Assembly (NCBI RefSeq): GCF_033807715.1
Contig: NC_084597.1
Span: 7,961,369 to 8,025,368, forward strand
Source of the DNA: Cololabis saira
Lineage: Eukaryota; Chordata; Actinopteri; Beloniformes; Belonidae
Direction of reading: 5' to 3'
DNA: 64,000 nt
Of this stretch, positions 1 through 11,385 are shown piece by piece (positions within the stretch are counted from its first letter, which is position 1; each line of letters starts with the position of its first letter). Made by a program: the position numbers and the translations under genes. Under the pieces are notes generated by a model. It had not been told where the DNA came from, made no database searches, and saw nothing but the letters and a program-made list of their open reading frames with translations.

Positions 1-269
1 AATGCTCAATAGTACACATATATGCTTCTTTAATATATTTGCATTATACTAAGATACATTCATTTTCAATGGCTTTTGTCCTTAATGGCTTTTTTCCCCC
101 TTACATTACTTTTACTTTTATACTTTAAGTAGTTTTGAAACCAGTACTTTTATACTTTTACTTGAGTAAAAAACTTGAGTTGATTCTTCAACTTCTACAG
201 GAGTATTTTTAAACTCTAGTATCTATACTTCTACCTGAGGAATGACTGTGAATACTTTTGACACCTCTG
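1..269 (+). mobile_element. hAT-type element, family J, fragment cut by window edge
   Basis: This is the right-hand part of a repeat that also occurs at 34825-36052 and, reversed, at 56074-56743. It ends in TTTTGACACCTCTG, the complement of the CAGAGGTGTCAAAA terminus of the complete copy. The other half lies outside the window. It is non-coding and resembles the CAGAGGTGTCAAGTAAC repeats common in teleosts. Confidence 0.75.
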
Positions 270-1207
270 CATAAACTGAAACACTGGCTGTTTTGTGGAT
301 CTGAAGACACATTTATATCAAATAATAAAAGCAAGGAAAGCAGGTGCATGTGGGGATCTAGGCGAGGAGGAGATGAAGGGTAGAGGTGTCCAGGCCCAGC
401 GGCAGGAAACTACCGGCCCAATGTTTGTCAAGAGCCAGCCGGCATGAAACAATGGCATGCAAATCAATTTTCCTGTTTAACAGACCATGTGGGAAGTGTG
501 TGTGTTATGAAAACAGCACGACATTTCAATTTATCTCTTATGATGTAAAGACTTCATGCATCCAGGGTAACTTTTATTAGATTTTGAAGTTGCTGAAACC
601 CTAAAAATAAAAGATGTCTTTGGGCAACGATGACGACAGTGATCATTAGCACGACGGCTTTCCTGGAATCCATCACCTCTTATCAGATCACGGTGTCCTT
701 TTCCATTCATCAATTTACGAACCATTATCGTGGTTCTGCCCTCCGTCAACTCTCGCCTGTTGCATTCACATCAGGAGATTTACTCAATTAAGCGGCTGCT
801 TAAACTGACCTCAGGTGACTAATGTTGTCATGTTTAATAAATCCATACACCGCATACATGTGATATAATGATGTTATGAGGTGAGGTTGAAGTACTTTTG
901 TTTTTATAATTTATGCAGCGTGGCCAAAACAAAAAAGATTTACTCAATGGCCTTTCTTTTTTTTTCTTTTTGAGGGAGCTTATGTCTTAAATCTAAACGG
1001 GTTAATATCCTTCCCATGAACAATCCACATTTATAGTTGGCAGTTTGAGTTCAACAGGAAAAAAGCTTTCAAAAGCTGCAGTAAAATATTACCATAAACC
1101 TCTAAATCGGTTCTCGGTCCTGATTGTAAAACACGCAGCCAAATTCACCGTCGTGTTGGACACGACTTCATGTTGAGGTCAGTTTTCACGACTGTGAAGT
1201 TTATAGT
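270..1207. other. unique non-coding stretch
   Basis: No repeat terminus, splice-flanked open frame or RNA gene was recognised here. It is AT-rich with short T runs near 957-970 and reads as intronic or intergenic sequence. Confidence 0.4.
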
Positions 1208-1501
1208 GATAAAGGGGGAAAAAAAGAAATAAGTACTCTTACTATAGAGAATGAAAAAGCTTTCAATAGGTACATGATTAACTGACACGATTAAACATTT
1301 CCAAGGTCGTGTATTTGAGAACTTTTGCACAACTCAATTTTTGCCTTCTGGTTCGTCAGATTTAAATCACAGAGGAAGTTAAATGTTGCAGTGACGCATG
1401 AAACCTGCATGTTGCATAAACTAAAAGGTCGAAGGGTATTTTGGTTGGGTTTTTTTTTTAGATTTTATTTAGACCCCGTGACCCTGCAAAGGATAAAGCG
1501 G
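1208..1501 (+). repeat. local direct duplication, copy 1
   Basis: About 290 bases here recur at 1899-2186 with only scattered substitutions and small indels, for example GCAGTGACG against TAGTGACG. Both copies end at the motif CCTGCAAAGGATAAAGCGG, which resembles the 3' end of teleost RTE-type LINEs. The segment may therefore be either a local duplication or two copies of one interspersed repeat. Confidence 0.75.
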
Positions 1502-1665
1502 CACATAAAAGCATGCTTTTGCAGCCGTTTTGAGGGAAATCTGTTTATTTTTTGTAATATTACAATTAGGAAGTGGATTGTCATTCATTTACCAGCATCA
1601 TTGACTTGATCAATCAATGCAATGAGCCAACTTGGTCATAAAAATAATAAAAACCCACAGTTAAC

Positions 1666-1889
1666 CAGAGGTGTCAAGTAACAAAGTACAAATACTTCGT
1701 TACCTTACTTAAGTAGAAATTTTGGTTATCTATACTCCACTGGAGTAATTCTTTTTCAGACGACTTTTTACTTTTACTCCTTACATTTTCACGCAATTAT
1801 CTGTACTTTTTACTCCTTACATTTTAAAAACAGCCTCGTTACTCTATTTCATTTCGGCCTTTAAAAAAAAACTATCCAGTTAAATTGCT
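1666..1889 (+). mobile_element. hAT family J, left-half fragment
   Basis: It starts with CAGAGGTGTCAAGTAAC, the family J terminus, and follows the copy at 34825 until TCCAGTTAAATTGCT, where homology stops. The right half is missing. The fragment lies between the two copies of the 290-base duplication, so the break probably arose in the same rearrangement. Confidence 0.75.
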
Positions 1890-1898
1890 TGCTAAATT

Positions 1899-2186
1899 GA
1901 TAAAGGGGGAAAAAAAGAAAAAGGTACTCTTACTATAGAGAATGAAAAATCTTTCAATAGGTATATGATTAACTGACACGATTAAACATTTCCAAGGTCG
2001 TGTATTTGAGAACTTTTGCACAACTCAATTTTTGCCTTTTGGTTCGTCAGATTTAAATCACAGAGGAAGTTAAATGTTAGTGACGCATGAAACCTGCATG
2101 TTGCATAAACTAGAAGGTCGAAGGGTATTTTGGTTGGGTTTTTTAAATTTTATTTAGACCCCGTGACCCTGCAAAGGATAAAGCGG
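1899..2186 (+). repeat. local direct duplication, copy 2
   Basis: Second copy of the 1208-1501 segment, offset by about 690 bases. It continues into GGGTATAGATAATGAATGG and a short TGGA run, the usual tail of RTE-like LINE ends in fish, whereas copy 1 diverges at that point. Confidence 0.75.
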
Positions 2187-2199
2187 GTATAGATAATGA

Positions 2200-2230
2200 A
2201 TGGATGGATGGATGGATGGATGGATGGATG
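2200..2230 (+). repeat. (TGGA)n microsatellite
   Basis: Seven or so tandem TGGA units directly follow the LINE-like tail of the second duplicate. This looks like the short 3' terminal repeat of an RTE-type element. Confidence 0.8.
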
Positions 2231-2329
2231 AGCAGAGAGCAGGTGCACAAACTATGCAAATAAAGAGAAAACTGCGTGTCTTAAACAAGGAGTGAATTGA
2301 AGAAACTGAACACTTCCTTAACAAACTAC

Positions 2330-2815
2330 TGATAATCCAGAAGATTTGTGCACAAGTTTATCAACAATAAGCAAGATCTTCCGGACACCTTTCATAATTT
2401 CTTTAGTTTTTCATCTGACTTGCATTCATACTCAACTAGACACAGTGTCAATCTACATTTACCCTTCTGTCGAACATCTTTTCATCAGTTTAATATTTCA
2501 TTTAGAGGTCCTAAACTCTGGAACAACTTAGATATGTCTCTGAGGTCCACATTGTCATTTATATCCTTCAAAAAATTGCTGAAAAAATATCTCATGTCCT
2601 AATTTTTCAATGTATTCTCTACTATGTATCCATGTATTCTTTTCATGTTTATAATTAGAGTTTTCCTATGTTTGTACATTTAATTTTCTGTTTACAGTAG
2701 ATGACGGGAGTGGAACTCTGTACAAGCCCTCTGGGCTTCGTTCCCTCCTTGCATTATTTTTTAAAATTGTGCTAAATAAATAAATACAAAATACAAATAC
2801 AAACACAAAACCTGA
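2330..2815 (+). pseudogene. 5'-truncated LINE, reverse-transcriptase C-terminus and 3' UTR
   Basis: From about 2336 to 2602 the frame encodes the C-terminal tail of a non-LTR reverse transcriptase. It includes the pattern HSYSTRHSVNLHLPF, then FRGPKLWNNLDMSL and a final SFKKLLKKYL. These are familiar signatures of the region after the RT domain in Jockey/Rex/Nimb-like LINEs (family knowledge). The frame is closed upstream by TAA at 2333, so RT catalytic motifs are absent. A 3' UTR follows, with the phrase CTCTGGGCTTCGTTCCCTCC and an AAATAAATAAATAC tail. The copy is dead. Clade assignment is uncertain, and the 5' border is approximate because no target duplication was found. Confidence 0.75.
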
Positions 2816-2845
2816 TGTAAAAAAAAAAAAGAAAAAAAAGAAAAC

Positions 2846-4281
2846 AAGATAAATTCAATCTGCCAATGAAACTACGAAACGTTTTCTGTCTGGGTTATTT
2901 GTCATTTGGGTTTGTTTTTTTTTGTCATCCATAATTACAGAACAAACAGTAGGTCGCAGCACACATAAATCATTGTCAACTACTTTTTAATGACCTAGTG
3001 GCTCCATTGTGGCTCATTCCACTCAAATATAGGTTAGTAATCAGTCATCCAGGAGAACGGGAGATGAGGAGGGGGGGGGACAAAATAGTGGGAATGATAA
3101 TTGACTATTGATTTGGTTGTAAATGAGAACAACTGGCCCTAGAGGCCATCACCCCGTGAAAAGTAGGTTTTTTTTTAAATTGTTGGTGACATCCAGCACA
3201 AAAATCTGGCAAAAAGAGGGAATTCTGCCCCAGAAAAGCTTCGGGTCCAACCATGGACTCCACGCTGCTAAAGAGGGGGTCAAACAAACACACAAGGACC
3301 TATTGTTTGCTGAAGATGAGGGTAGCCTTCACTCCTCCAGCCCCCCCTCCATCACATCCACGTCATCATTGCTGAGTAGTCAACAATGAACAGAGAGCGA
3401 GGGGAAGGGCATCACCTCTCCCTCCCCGCCGGTTCCTCTACAGTCATGCCAACCTAAATGCCAGGGCGGCTTAAGACGCGAGGAAAAGGTCTCAAGCCCG
3501 CCCCGGTCTACTGAAAAGATCACGGCACGGCCCGCAAGGATGAAACACAAACTGTCCGATGACAAGCGGCAGAAACCGGGCCTGCTGCAGGGACAAAACC
3601 GGGACTGAAATAGCAGCGGTGTGAATGGATAACTGGACCGGCGACGGCAGCAAACAGCCCGTTTCACCGGTGGAAGTTGTGCCACATTCCATAAATAAGA
3701 GTCTTTAACAAGATGCAACCTTCTAACTTTGCACTTTTTCACTGCCGTTTGCAATAAAGCCTTTAAGAGGAAAAACTCTGGGGGAGTTTTACAGTAGCAG
3801 AAAAGAAATCCTTCGCTGCCGAGTGATTAAGAGGAGTGGCCATAATGGCCTGGGATGTTTAAAATGGTTACCATGCTGGCAGGTCTCTTTGAGCCCTTTG
3901 TGCTCCGCTCTCAGCTCCTTTGGCTGGACGGGGAGTTGACACCTGCTCGGGGCCTTGGGGTTCCCAGCACTGTGCTGCTCGCTGGGCTCAGATACTGGCA
4001 ACACGCCCACGAGCACTGGGAACACAGAGGAAACTGGAGCTCCGCTCATCCAGGACCTTGAATGTGTTACCGGCTATAAGAGGAACATAAATCACTGTCA
4101 CCTGGCAAGTGTTTTCATATATTTGTGCAGAGCCAGTCATTAAACTTTAGATGACACAAATAAATTATGGATAACAGTTTTTTGTCCTTTTGAGTTTGCC
4201 GTTTGTCCTCCAACTCTGGCAAAAGGCCTTAAAATTGACTTAAAATGATCCATTGTCTGCAGTAATGCTCCGGTGTTTAAT
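2846..4281. other. unique non-coding stretch, GC-richer at 3100-4060
   Basis: No known repeat end was recognised. Several open frames of 60-124 codons exist on both strands between 3100 and 4060, but none has recognisable domains, and they overlap each other in different frames. No flanking acceptor and donor pair was convincing. It is probably intronic, and the GC-rich part could hold a conserved non-coding element. Confidence 0.35.
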
Positions 4282-4392
4282 TGTATAACCAGGGTGCGAT
4301 TTGTGAAAAAACCAGAGAAAAAAGATTTTTCAGAAAAATTACCACACAACAATATAGGCTGTATGAAAACTTGTTTCTTGAGTAAACATTAA

Positions 4393-5739
4393 AGGGAAAG
4401 TTCGTTTTTTTACAACCTGGACCTTATTTCTGGCATTTTTTATGGTCGTATACTCACCCAGAAAAGTTTGGTGTCATTTGGAGTCCTTCGGAAGATATTA
4501 GGGGGTTTTTTGCGAGCCGCTTCTCCATATAACGGTAGTGAACGGGGCACAGCGGGACACAGACGATGCAGCGTCTAAATGACACATTATTGCCGCGAAA
4601 CTCGTTAATTTATTTTATGAATCACTAGATCTGCTTCCAGGACCTGTTGTCTTCATCCGGGGTTGTCTGTGTATTAAATAAATCAATTTGTAAACAAGAC
4701 CTCTGAACTCATGACGTCATCTCTGTGCGCGCACTCTGTCCTCCGTTCAGTGAGCTCTTCAGCCGTATACTCTGGCTCAAAACGGTAAGGACGTCCATCA
4801 TATTCAAAGTCGTCGTCCACAACCTCAGAATTTGACAAATATTCAGACATGTTTCAAATAACTAACAGTAAACTAACAGTAGTGAACTCCAGCTGTACAC
4901 GGAGCTGTGTCTGGGACGCGCGCACAGAGATGACGTCATGAGTTCAGAGGTCTTGTTTACAAACTGATTTATTTGTTAAGGCTCAGTTATGCTTCTGCGT
5001 CAAAATGGCGCCGTGCCTACGGCGTCTGGTTTTCGTCGACGCAGAGGACACGCCGTCACCTGCAGCGTCACTGACGTGCACCTCCCGAAAATTGTAACTA
5101 CGCGTCGAGGAGACGCCGTCCACTCGCAGACCGAGAGGGCTGTGATTGGTTCGTTTGAAAGCGAAGCATTTCCGGTTTCCGGTTTGAATCAGTAGTGAAC
5201 TTCCAGGGCTCTTTTCTTCGTTTATATGTGATTTTTTTTGTTTTGTTTTTTTGCACAATAGTTGTCCTTATTTCTTTGATTTACTGTGACGGGAAAAAGT
5301 CGGATAAACCATTCAGAAAAAGATCGCTAACTAGCGGCCGCGGGGGGTACTGCACCGCGACCAAACGGAGAGACGGAGAAGTCTGAAGGGTTCAGCACGG
5401 CGTCACGGCTGCGGCGTGTGCTCTGCGTTGGTGTGACGCAGAACCATAACTGAGCCTTTACACACACACAGCCCCGGATGTAGACAACAGGTCCTGGAAG
5501 CAGATCTAGTGATTCATAAAAGAAATGAAGAGTTTTGCGGCAATCATGTGTTATTTAGACGCTGCATCGTCTGTGTCCCGCTGTGCCCCGTTCACTACCG
5601 TTATATGGAGAAGAGGCTCGCAAAAAACTCCTAATATCTTCCGAAGGACTCCAAATGAAACCAAACTTACCTGGGTGAGTATACGACCATAAAAAATGCC
5701 AGAAATAAGGTCCAGGTTGTAAAAAACGGAACTTTCCCT
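4393..5739. mobile_element. TTAA-target foldback element inside N
   Basis: Both ends read AGGGAAAGTTCG or its near complement and are bounded by TTAA at 4389-4392 and 5740-5743. The arms are long: about 250 bases from each end pair with each other, including the ACAACCTGGACCTTATTTC segment and the CTTCGGAAGATATTAG segment. TTAA targets point to piggyBac or Kolobok transposases. The termini alone do not decide which. It contains a Harbinger-like element at 4979-5457 and no transposase of its own. Confidence 0.8.
4979..5457. mobile_element. PIF/Harbinger-like MITE, innermost layer
   Basis: The element begins AGGCTCAGTTATGCTTCTG and ends in the complement of AGGCTCAGTTATGGTTCTG, with TTA on each side (4976-4978 and 5458-5460). 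A 3-bp TWA duplication with AGGCTSA-type ends is the hallmark of PIF/Harbinger elements. The interior is GC-rich with many CG dinucleotides. Frames of 60-90 codons inside it show no transposase motifs. Confidence 0.8.
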
Positions 5740-6367
5740 TTAAGCTACATAATGTACCCGGTAGGCCTATTTTGAACATGAACTGAACCACTGCATTTAC
5801 AGAAATATTTTCGCCTAATATTGTTTTTAAATGTGCCAAATAAAAATAAAATTCTTTCTCGATATCAGTTTAAACAGAAAACATGGGAGCTCTCCTCAGC
5901 CGGGGAGATGCTGCTGTCCACCATTCGATCAGCAATGTCAGATCTTGTTTCATCTTCTGTCGCATTTTTTCTCAGGATTTTTGCTTGTGATCCTGTAAAA
6001 TATGAGGATATGCTGATCTGGATTCTTTTCATTTTTTCATTCATTTGACTGACTGTATCTTTTATTTTGGCGGGCCGGAAGTCGGACTTTTGGAATGCAA
6101 GAAAATCCGGTTGGTTTTCAAAATAAAACTGCTTTTTGTGGGCGTGACTCGCTCCCGGTATCAGAATCACAGCACAAGCAGAATGAACACGGACTCTGTA
6201 TTTTGGTTGTTATTATTTGTTAATAATTACGATGTAATGGTGAAAATACTTTGGGTGGGGGGGGATACATTTTGTCCACCGAGGATAAAAAAATAATTCA
6301 GCAGAGAGTAGGACGTGTAAACCAGAGGGGGGAAATCCCCACCGGCAAATCGCACCCTGTGTATAAA

Positions 6368-6798
6368 CATTATCCATTACATCAATATTAAAAGATGCTG
6401 AATAAAATACAACTGGTTGAATATTAGAAGATTGAATGGCTTAAGATTACCAGGTCACGCTGTTTGTTTTAAGGCGAAAACCTGTGGAAAACATGGAAAT
6501 GGTGAAGGAAACATTTCTCTTGTTCTTGTTCTGCTGTTTTTACACAGAAATGTGAATCACATGATTGTTGTCGTCGGCTCTAATTATTGTGATCAGAAGA
6601 TTATATAGAGCGATGCCTCCCTGTACGTCACCAATCAACCCAGACCTTTTATTCTATTTGATCATTGTAATTAATGACTAAAAACACAGACTTAAGCACT
6701 GTTGGTAGCTCTGCATGACTCCACGACCATGACGACTGCTGAACGTCCTCCTCCGTCAGACCTTTCTGTTCAAATAACTGAATTTTATAAGTTTTAAA
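6368..6798. other. unique non-coding stretch
   Basis: About 430 bases between the nest and family B copy 1. Nothing supportable was seen beyond a TG-rich site at its right edge that served as the B insertion target. Confidence 0.4.
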
Positions 6799-6806
6799 GT
6801 GTGTGT

Positions 6807-7448
6807 TAGGGCTGGGCGATATATCGAGATTTTAATATATATCAATATATTTTCAAACGCGATATGGTACGAGACAATTTACGAGACGTTTATATCGATT
6901 TAAAAAAGAAAAAAAAATTAAATTCTTTTTTTATGATTTTGATATAGTTTATTTTGTGACAAATTGACTTGAATGTTTTATTTGAGATTTGCACAAATGT
7001 TTTGTTATTTGCACAACTGTCAACCTCAGTGGAAAAGTCTGCCTGTTACTGTCTACATTGTATTAATTGCACAGTGTATTTTAATTTAATTGTTATGCAG
7101 GAAAGGGATATTTGTTTTATTTTATTCAAGAAGCATTTTTATTCTATATATGCAGGCAGTTTATTTTTATTTCATTTGTTTTATACATTTTGATATTGTG
7201 CAGACCTCTGTTAATAAAGGAACCTGTGTGACATTTGGCACGAGGCTTTGTATTAAAACTGACTGTTTTTTTAAGGGTTTGCCTCAGAAAACAATGAAGC
7301 TAACAGAGATGCTAACAGAGATGCTATGCTATAATGCTTTGGGGGAAACCCCAATTATGGCACAGAAAAAATATCGATATATATCGAGTATCGCCATTCA
7401 GCTAGAAAATATCGAGATATGACTTTTGGTCCATATCACCCAGCCCTA
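6807..7448 (+). mobile_element. hAT MITE family B, copy 1
   Basis: The ends are TAGGGCTGGGCGATAT and its complement, with one substitution in the right repeat. It is flanked on both sides by GTGTGTGT (6799-6806, 7449-7456). The interior is shared with four other copies in the window, including the segment GACAAATTGACTTGAATG and the hairpin GGGGGAAACCCC. The inner ends carry repeated ATATCGATAT motifs. Short open frames recur in all copies but have no recognisable function. The element depends on a hAT transposase elsewhere. Confidence 0.9.
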
Positions 7449-7456
7449 GTGTGTGT

Positions 7457-8105
7457 GTAGATTTAACTCAAGGGGAGTAACGTCCTCAAAAGTGTAAAAC
7501 AAGTTTCGTATAGGGAAGAAACTAAGCAAAACCGCTGCCACTTTACTCCGACGAGTTTGTAGGAAAACCGCAGTGAAGTCTTGATATAGACGTCTGAGAA
7601 GTGGCGTAGTGTGGAGCTGTGGTGACAACGAGCCTGGGGACACGGTATCGCACAAGCCACAGTGCTGATTGCTCTCTGCTGCTTTAGCTTAAAAAAATTG
7701 TTCTACTTTCTGCTCCAGTAAATTTTGTTTGTGATCTAAACCACTGATCTGCCAGACTGATCCAGATCATGCCTCGTAATCACTTCGGCTCAACTGGAAG
7801 CCGTCAAATTCCTATACGAGATGGCAGACCGAGTTTCAATCGAGAGCCGCATGTCAGTTTAACCTCCTTTTAAACGCGGAGGGCGCTGCCCGACGAGAAG
7901 CTCGGCCTCCTGCGAGCGAGGGGATCTGGAGAGGATGCGGAGCAGAATGGAGGGTGATGGGAGGAAGTCGCACATTCAGCATCTGCCAACTCCCGCCGAG
8001 CACTTGTCCTCTTTTCCCTCGAGCTGTGTTGTCAGTATCGATCAATGGCTGTACTCGTCCTCCTCTCTGCTCCTTCATGCTGCAGCATGCAAAAAAAAAA
8101 ACGAA
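7457..8105. other. unique non-coding stretch
   Basis: No repeat end and no convincing exon. Frames of 60-110 codons overlap on both strands without recognisable domains. Confidence 0.35.
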
Positions 8106-8113
8106 TGTGGCCC

Positions 8114-9102
8114 TAGGAATGGGCGATATTTTACCGTTCAGATATACCGTCAAAAAAAAATCCCCACGGTAAGAATTTGTCATTTTTGTGTGAAGCCTGA
8201 ATTATGAGAGAGAAAGAGAGAAAAAAAGAGAGAAAGAGAGAAAGAAAGAAAAAAAGAAAGAAAAAAAGAGAGAAAGAAAGAAAGAGAGAAAAAAAGAAAG
8301 AAAAAGAGAAAGAAAGAAAAAAAAGAGAAAAAAGAGAGAGAGAAAGAAAGAAAAAAAGAGAAAAAAGAGAGAGAAAGAAAGAAAAAAAGAGAGAGAAAGA
8401 AAGAAAGAAAAAAAGAGAAAAAAGAAAGAGAGAGAGAGAAAGAAAGAAAGAAAGAAAGAAAGAAAAAGAGAAAGAAAGAAAGAAAAAAAGAGAAAAAAGA
8501 GAGAGAGAGAAAGAAAGAAAAAAAGAAAGAAAGAAAGAAAAAAAGAGAAAAAAAGAAAAAAAGAGAAAGAAAGAAAGAGAGAAGAGAGAGAGAGAGAGAG
8601 AGAGAAAGAAAGAAAAAAAGAGAGAGAAAAAGAAATAAGAGAGAAAAAAAAAGAGAGATAAAGAAAGAAATGAGCATGAAAGAAAGAAAGAAAGAAAGAA
8701 GAGAAAAAAAAGAGAGAGAGAGAGAGAGAGAAAGAAAGAAAGAGAGAAAAGAGAGAAAAAAGAGAAAAAGAGAGAGAGAAAAAGAAATAGAGAGAGAGAG
8801 AGAAAAAAGAGAGAGAGAGAAAGAAAGAAAGAAAAAAAGAAAGAGAAAAAGAGAGAGAAAAAAAGAGAGAGAAAAAAGAAAGAAAGAAAGATTGAATTGT
8901 TTTTTATCAATTTAATTGGTGTAGTTTAGTAGCATTTATTATTCTTTTAGAGCAGTGTTTTGGGGATGAATGTGGTGATAGATTTATAGTTACAAAAGGT
9001 AGAGTTGAATTGGTATTTTTTTTTATCGTCATTTTTATCATTATCAGGATAAATGCCAGAAATTATCGTGATACATTTTTTACTCCGTACCGCCCATCCC
9101 TA
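8114..9102 (-). mobile_element. family A microsatellite-carrying hAT element, copy A1
   Basis: It reads in reverse. It starts TAGGAATGGGCGATATTTTA and ends with the complement of TAGGGATGGGCGGTA. Flanks TGTGGCCC and CGTGGCCC match at 7 of 8. Between the ends lies a purine-rich array (about 8207-8890) of mixed GAAA and GAGA units, the most irregular array of the family. A short AAGCCTGAATTATG segment next to the array is a remnant of the Harbinger-like end seen in other copies. It is non-coding. The poly-Lys/Glu/Arg and poly-Phe/Ser/Leu frames are repeat translations. Confidence 0.88.
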
Positions 9103-9110
9103 CGTGGCCC

Positions 9111-9780
9111 TTTAATACAAGAATCAATGCTTCACAAACTCTGAACAGCTGTTCAGCTTCCTGTCAGGCTAAATATGTTTTTCTGCGGGTTATACAACTC
9201 CTTTTATTGCTCATTAGACAAACACCTGGAGACCTGAGTCGGGTCACCTGTGATGAGACGACGCACACGTTCACATTTATCATCGGTGCCGTCTGTGCAG
9301 CACCCACCCGGCTGTGGGGACGGTGATAACAGCACCGACTGGCACACGGCCGCAAGAGCCGCTCTACCAACGCTTTCCAGAATAAACATCCACCAGCCGA
9401 GCATTTAAAGATGCAGCTGATGATAATCATGTGACTGTCTGCAGACGTCGCTGCATCAATTCATCAAAGAAATTCATCAACCGCCGAGCCGTCTGGTGGA
9501 TTCTCGGTCACAATCTTGGTTGGAAATCTCCACTTCAACATTTTACACCACTTGCACATTATCCTCTGATTTATAAACTACCAAGCTGTCATTGAAATAA
9601 AAGTCTATCATTACTTACCATTGTAACCACTGCTGAACCCAGTCCTTTGAAAAGCTTTTGTTTGGTTTTACCTTCTCACATGAAAATCTTGTCACATTGT
9701 TGGGGAGGACGACTTTTTAAAACATAGTAGCCTACGTGGTTAGTGAAAGCTCCTTTTATCATATTTATTTATGTAAACGG
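9111..9780. other. unique non-coding stretch
   Basis: Mixed-composition sequence without recognisable repeat ends or splice-flanked frames. Confidence 0.35.
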
Positions 9781-10194
9781 GTCAATTTAATTTAATTGAG
9801 TTAGGTGTTATATAAATAAACATTTTCTTGTTCTGCATTTAATTTCAATTCTTAGTATTTTATTTGGCTGAAGTTTTGTGACGTTTCCAGTCATTTTCAC
9901 TATTTTTAAATTTTCTTCTATTGAAATACGTTTCTTTGTTTTTGTTTTTGCCTCATTTAGTATGCACTTATTTATCTTTAGTTGTACTTGGATTTATCTT
10001 TAATCTATCTGTTTTTTTTTTGTTTTTTTTTCATTTCGTTTTTTTCATTTAGGAAAATTCATTTTCTTTTTTTCATTGTTTTCTGCTTATTATTATCTTT
10101 AGTTTTTATTTGTTTTTGTTTTTTTGTCTTGTTTTTCTTTTTAGTTGTTGTTCTTTGTACTTGTTATCTACTTGGTTTTATTCTGTTTAACTAA

Positions 10195-10319
10195 CATTTT
10201 ATATTGTACTGTAAAAGTTTTATGGAAATGTGTATTTGTACTGTTGGACCCCAGGAAGAATAGTGTCTGCTGAGGCAGCAACTAATGGGGATCTGAAATA
10301 AATAAATAAATAAATAAAA
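10195..10319 (+). mobile_element. LINE 3'-UTR tail
   Basis: The phrase TTGGACCCCAGGAAGAATAG, followed by CTAATGGGGATCTG and an AAATAAATAAATAA tail, is a common 3' end of teleost non-LTR elements. The AT-rich sequence to its left (from about 9780) may be older UTR of the same element, but no reverse-transcriptase frame remains. Confidence 0.6.
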
Positions 10320-11185
10320 AAAAGAATATCTATTGCCGTAGTTCAAACATTAAGAATGTTGTGTACACATAAATTCATATAAAAAATTTCTAATTAAGTG
10401 ATTTCAGTGTTTTTTGTCAAGATGAATTGGCACCAGCCTTAAAAAAGTCATGTGGCGCAACCATGATTTATATTAAAATTAATTTCCTTAACATCTTGAC
10501 ATCTTTTTTTTTTACAAGTTTTTCAGTATTATACAAAAATTGTTGTTTTTTTAATGGTCGCGCCACATGATATTTCATAAAATGGACATCATCAGTCAAA
10601 CTTTGTTTGTATATTATGATAGAAATATAAATACAAATGTGTTGGAATCTTACACACTACGAGACATTTCGGAAATCATGCCAGATAGGGAAGAAGATTG
10701 GTTTAAATACATTTAGAGTGATTTCAAATAAAGTTTTCAAAACAAGAGTCCTGGTCGGACGGTCGCACCACATGACATTTTGACGCTTAAAACAACAACA
10801 AAATCCCAAATAACTAGCATTTTGTGTAAAATTCAAGTGGGTCCATATGTGGGACAGGTAGGTCATATATATGGTATTTCTTTATCCATTTAAACCTTTT
10901 TTGAATTGAAAAAAAAATCTGTTTTTCAGAAAATATAGGCGTCACGTCATTGACCCAAACATGAAATAGGTTATGACCGAACCATCTAATTTTTCTACAA
11001 AACGGCAAGATATAAATCTACACTTTTTACACAGAATGGAGAAAACACAATAGGTTTAGAAATATCTAGCTCCAATTGGACGTTTATGTAATTGAAAGAA
11101 AATAGAGGTTATAGTAGGCTACGTGAAAAGTAGTTCTTTGTATTTGCACTCGATTGCTCTTCCTCCGGAAGACCCGGATATCTGG
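10320..11185. other. AT-rich unique stretch
   Basis: No terminus or coding signal was recognised. The trinucleotide-like phrase CGC(G/A)CCACATGA recurs three times (near 10455, 10560 and 10765), suggesting a decayed repeat of unknown type. Confidence 0.3.
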
Positions 11186-11385
11186 CACAGTAAAATTGAA
11201 ATTGAATTGCAAGAACTGAATTTGAATTGTGAGAACTGAATGTAGATTCAGTTTTTCAATGCAATGATTCAAATTAAACAATACAAATTACAATTATGTG
11301 ATTCAGATTCAGTTTTTTAATGCAATTATTCAAGTTGAGCAATTCAAATTCAAATATAAATTATTCAAATTCAGTTTCTTGTGGC
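11186..11385. repeat. degenerate AATTCAAATT-rich repeat
   Basis: Short blocks such as GAATTGAATTTG, CAGTTTTTCAATGCAAT and ATTCAAATTCA recur in direct and inverted orientation. Two copies of TTCAGTTTTTnAATGCAAT lie about 60 bases apart. It is a decayed low-complexity or foldback repeat. Confidence 0.5.

Larger units (their letters stand above)
4290..6359. mobile_element. hAT-type element N, outer layer of a three-level nest
   Basis: Its terminal inverted repeats are CAGGGTGCGATTTG at 4290 and CAAATCGCACCCTG ending at 6359. The flanks TGTATAAC (4282-4289) and TGTATAAA (6360-6367) match at 7 of 8 positions, which is the 8-bp duplication expected of hAT transposases. About 720 bases belong to this element. 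The rest is the TTAA-target element nested at 4393-5739. No transposase domain was recognised, so it is non-autonomous or decayed. Confidence 0.8.

Noticed and set aside
3380..4061. Cluster of 60-124 codon frames as a possible exon
   Set aside because: Frames overlap on both strands and lack domains. I found no convincing acceptor/donor pair around them.
5555..6170. Frames of 75-101 codons next to the Harbinger-like MITE
   Set aside because: They lie within the arms of the TTAA element and the body of hAT N and show no transposase motifs.
6969..7422. Frames of 74-110 codons (MNVLFEICTNVL..., MLCRKGIFVL...) that recur in several places
   Set aside because: They recur because they lie in the five copies of family B. 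Lengths differ between copies through indels, and no domain is recognisable, so they are not transposase.
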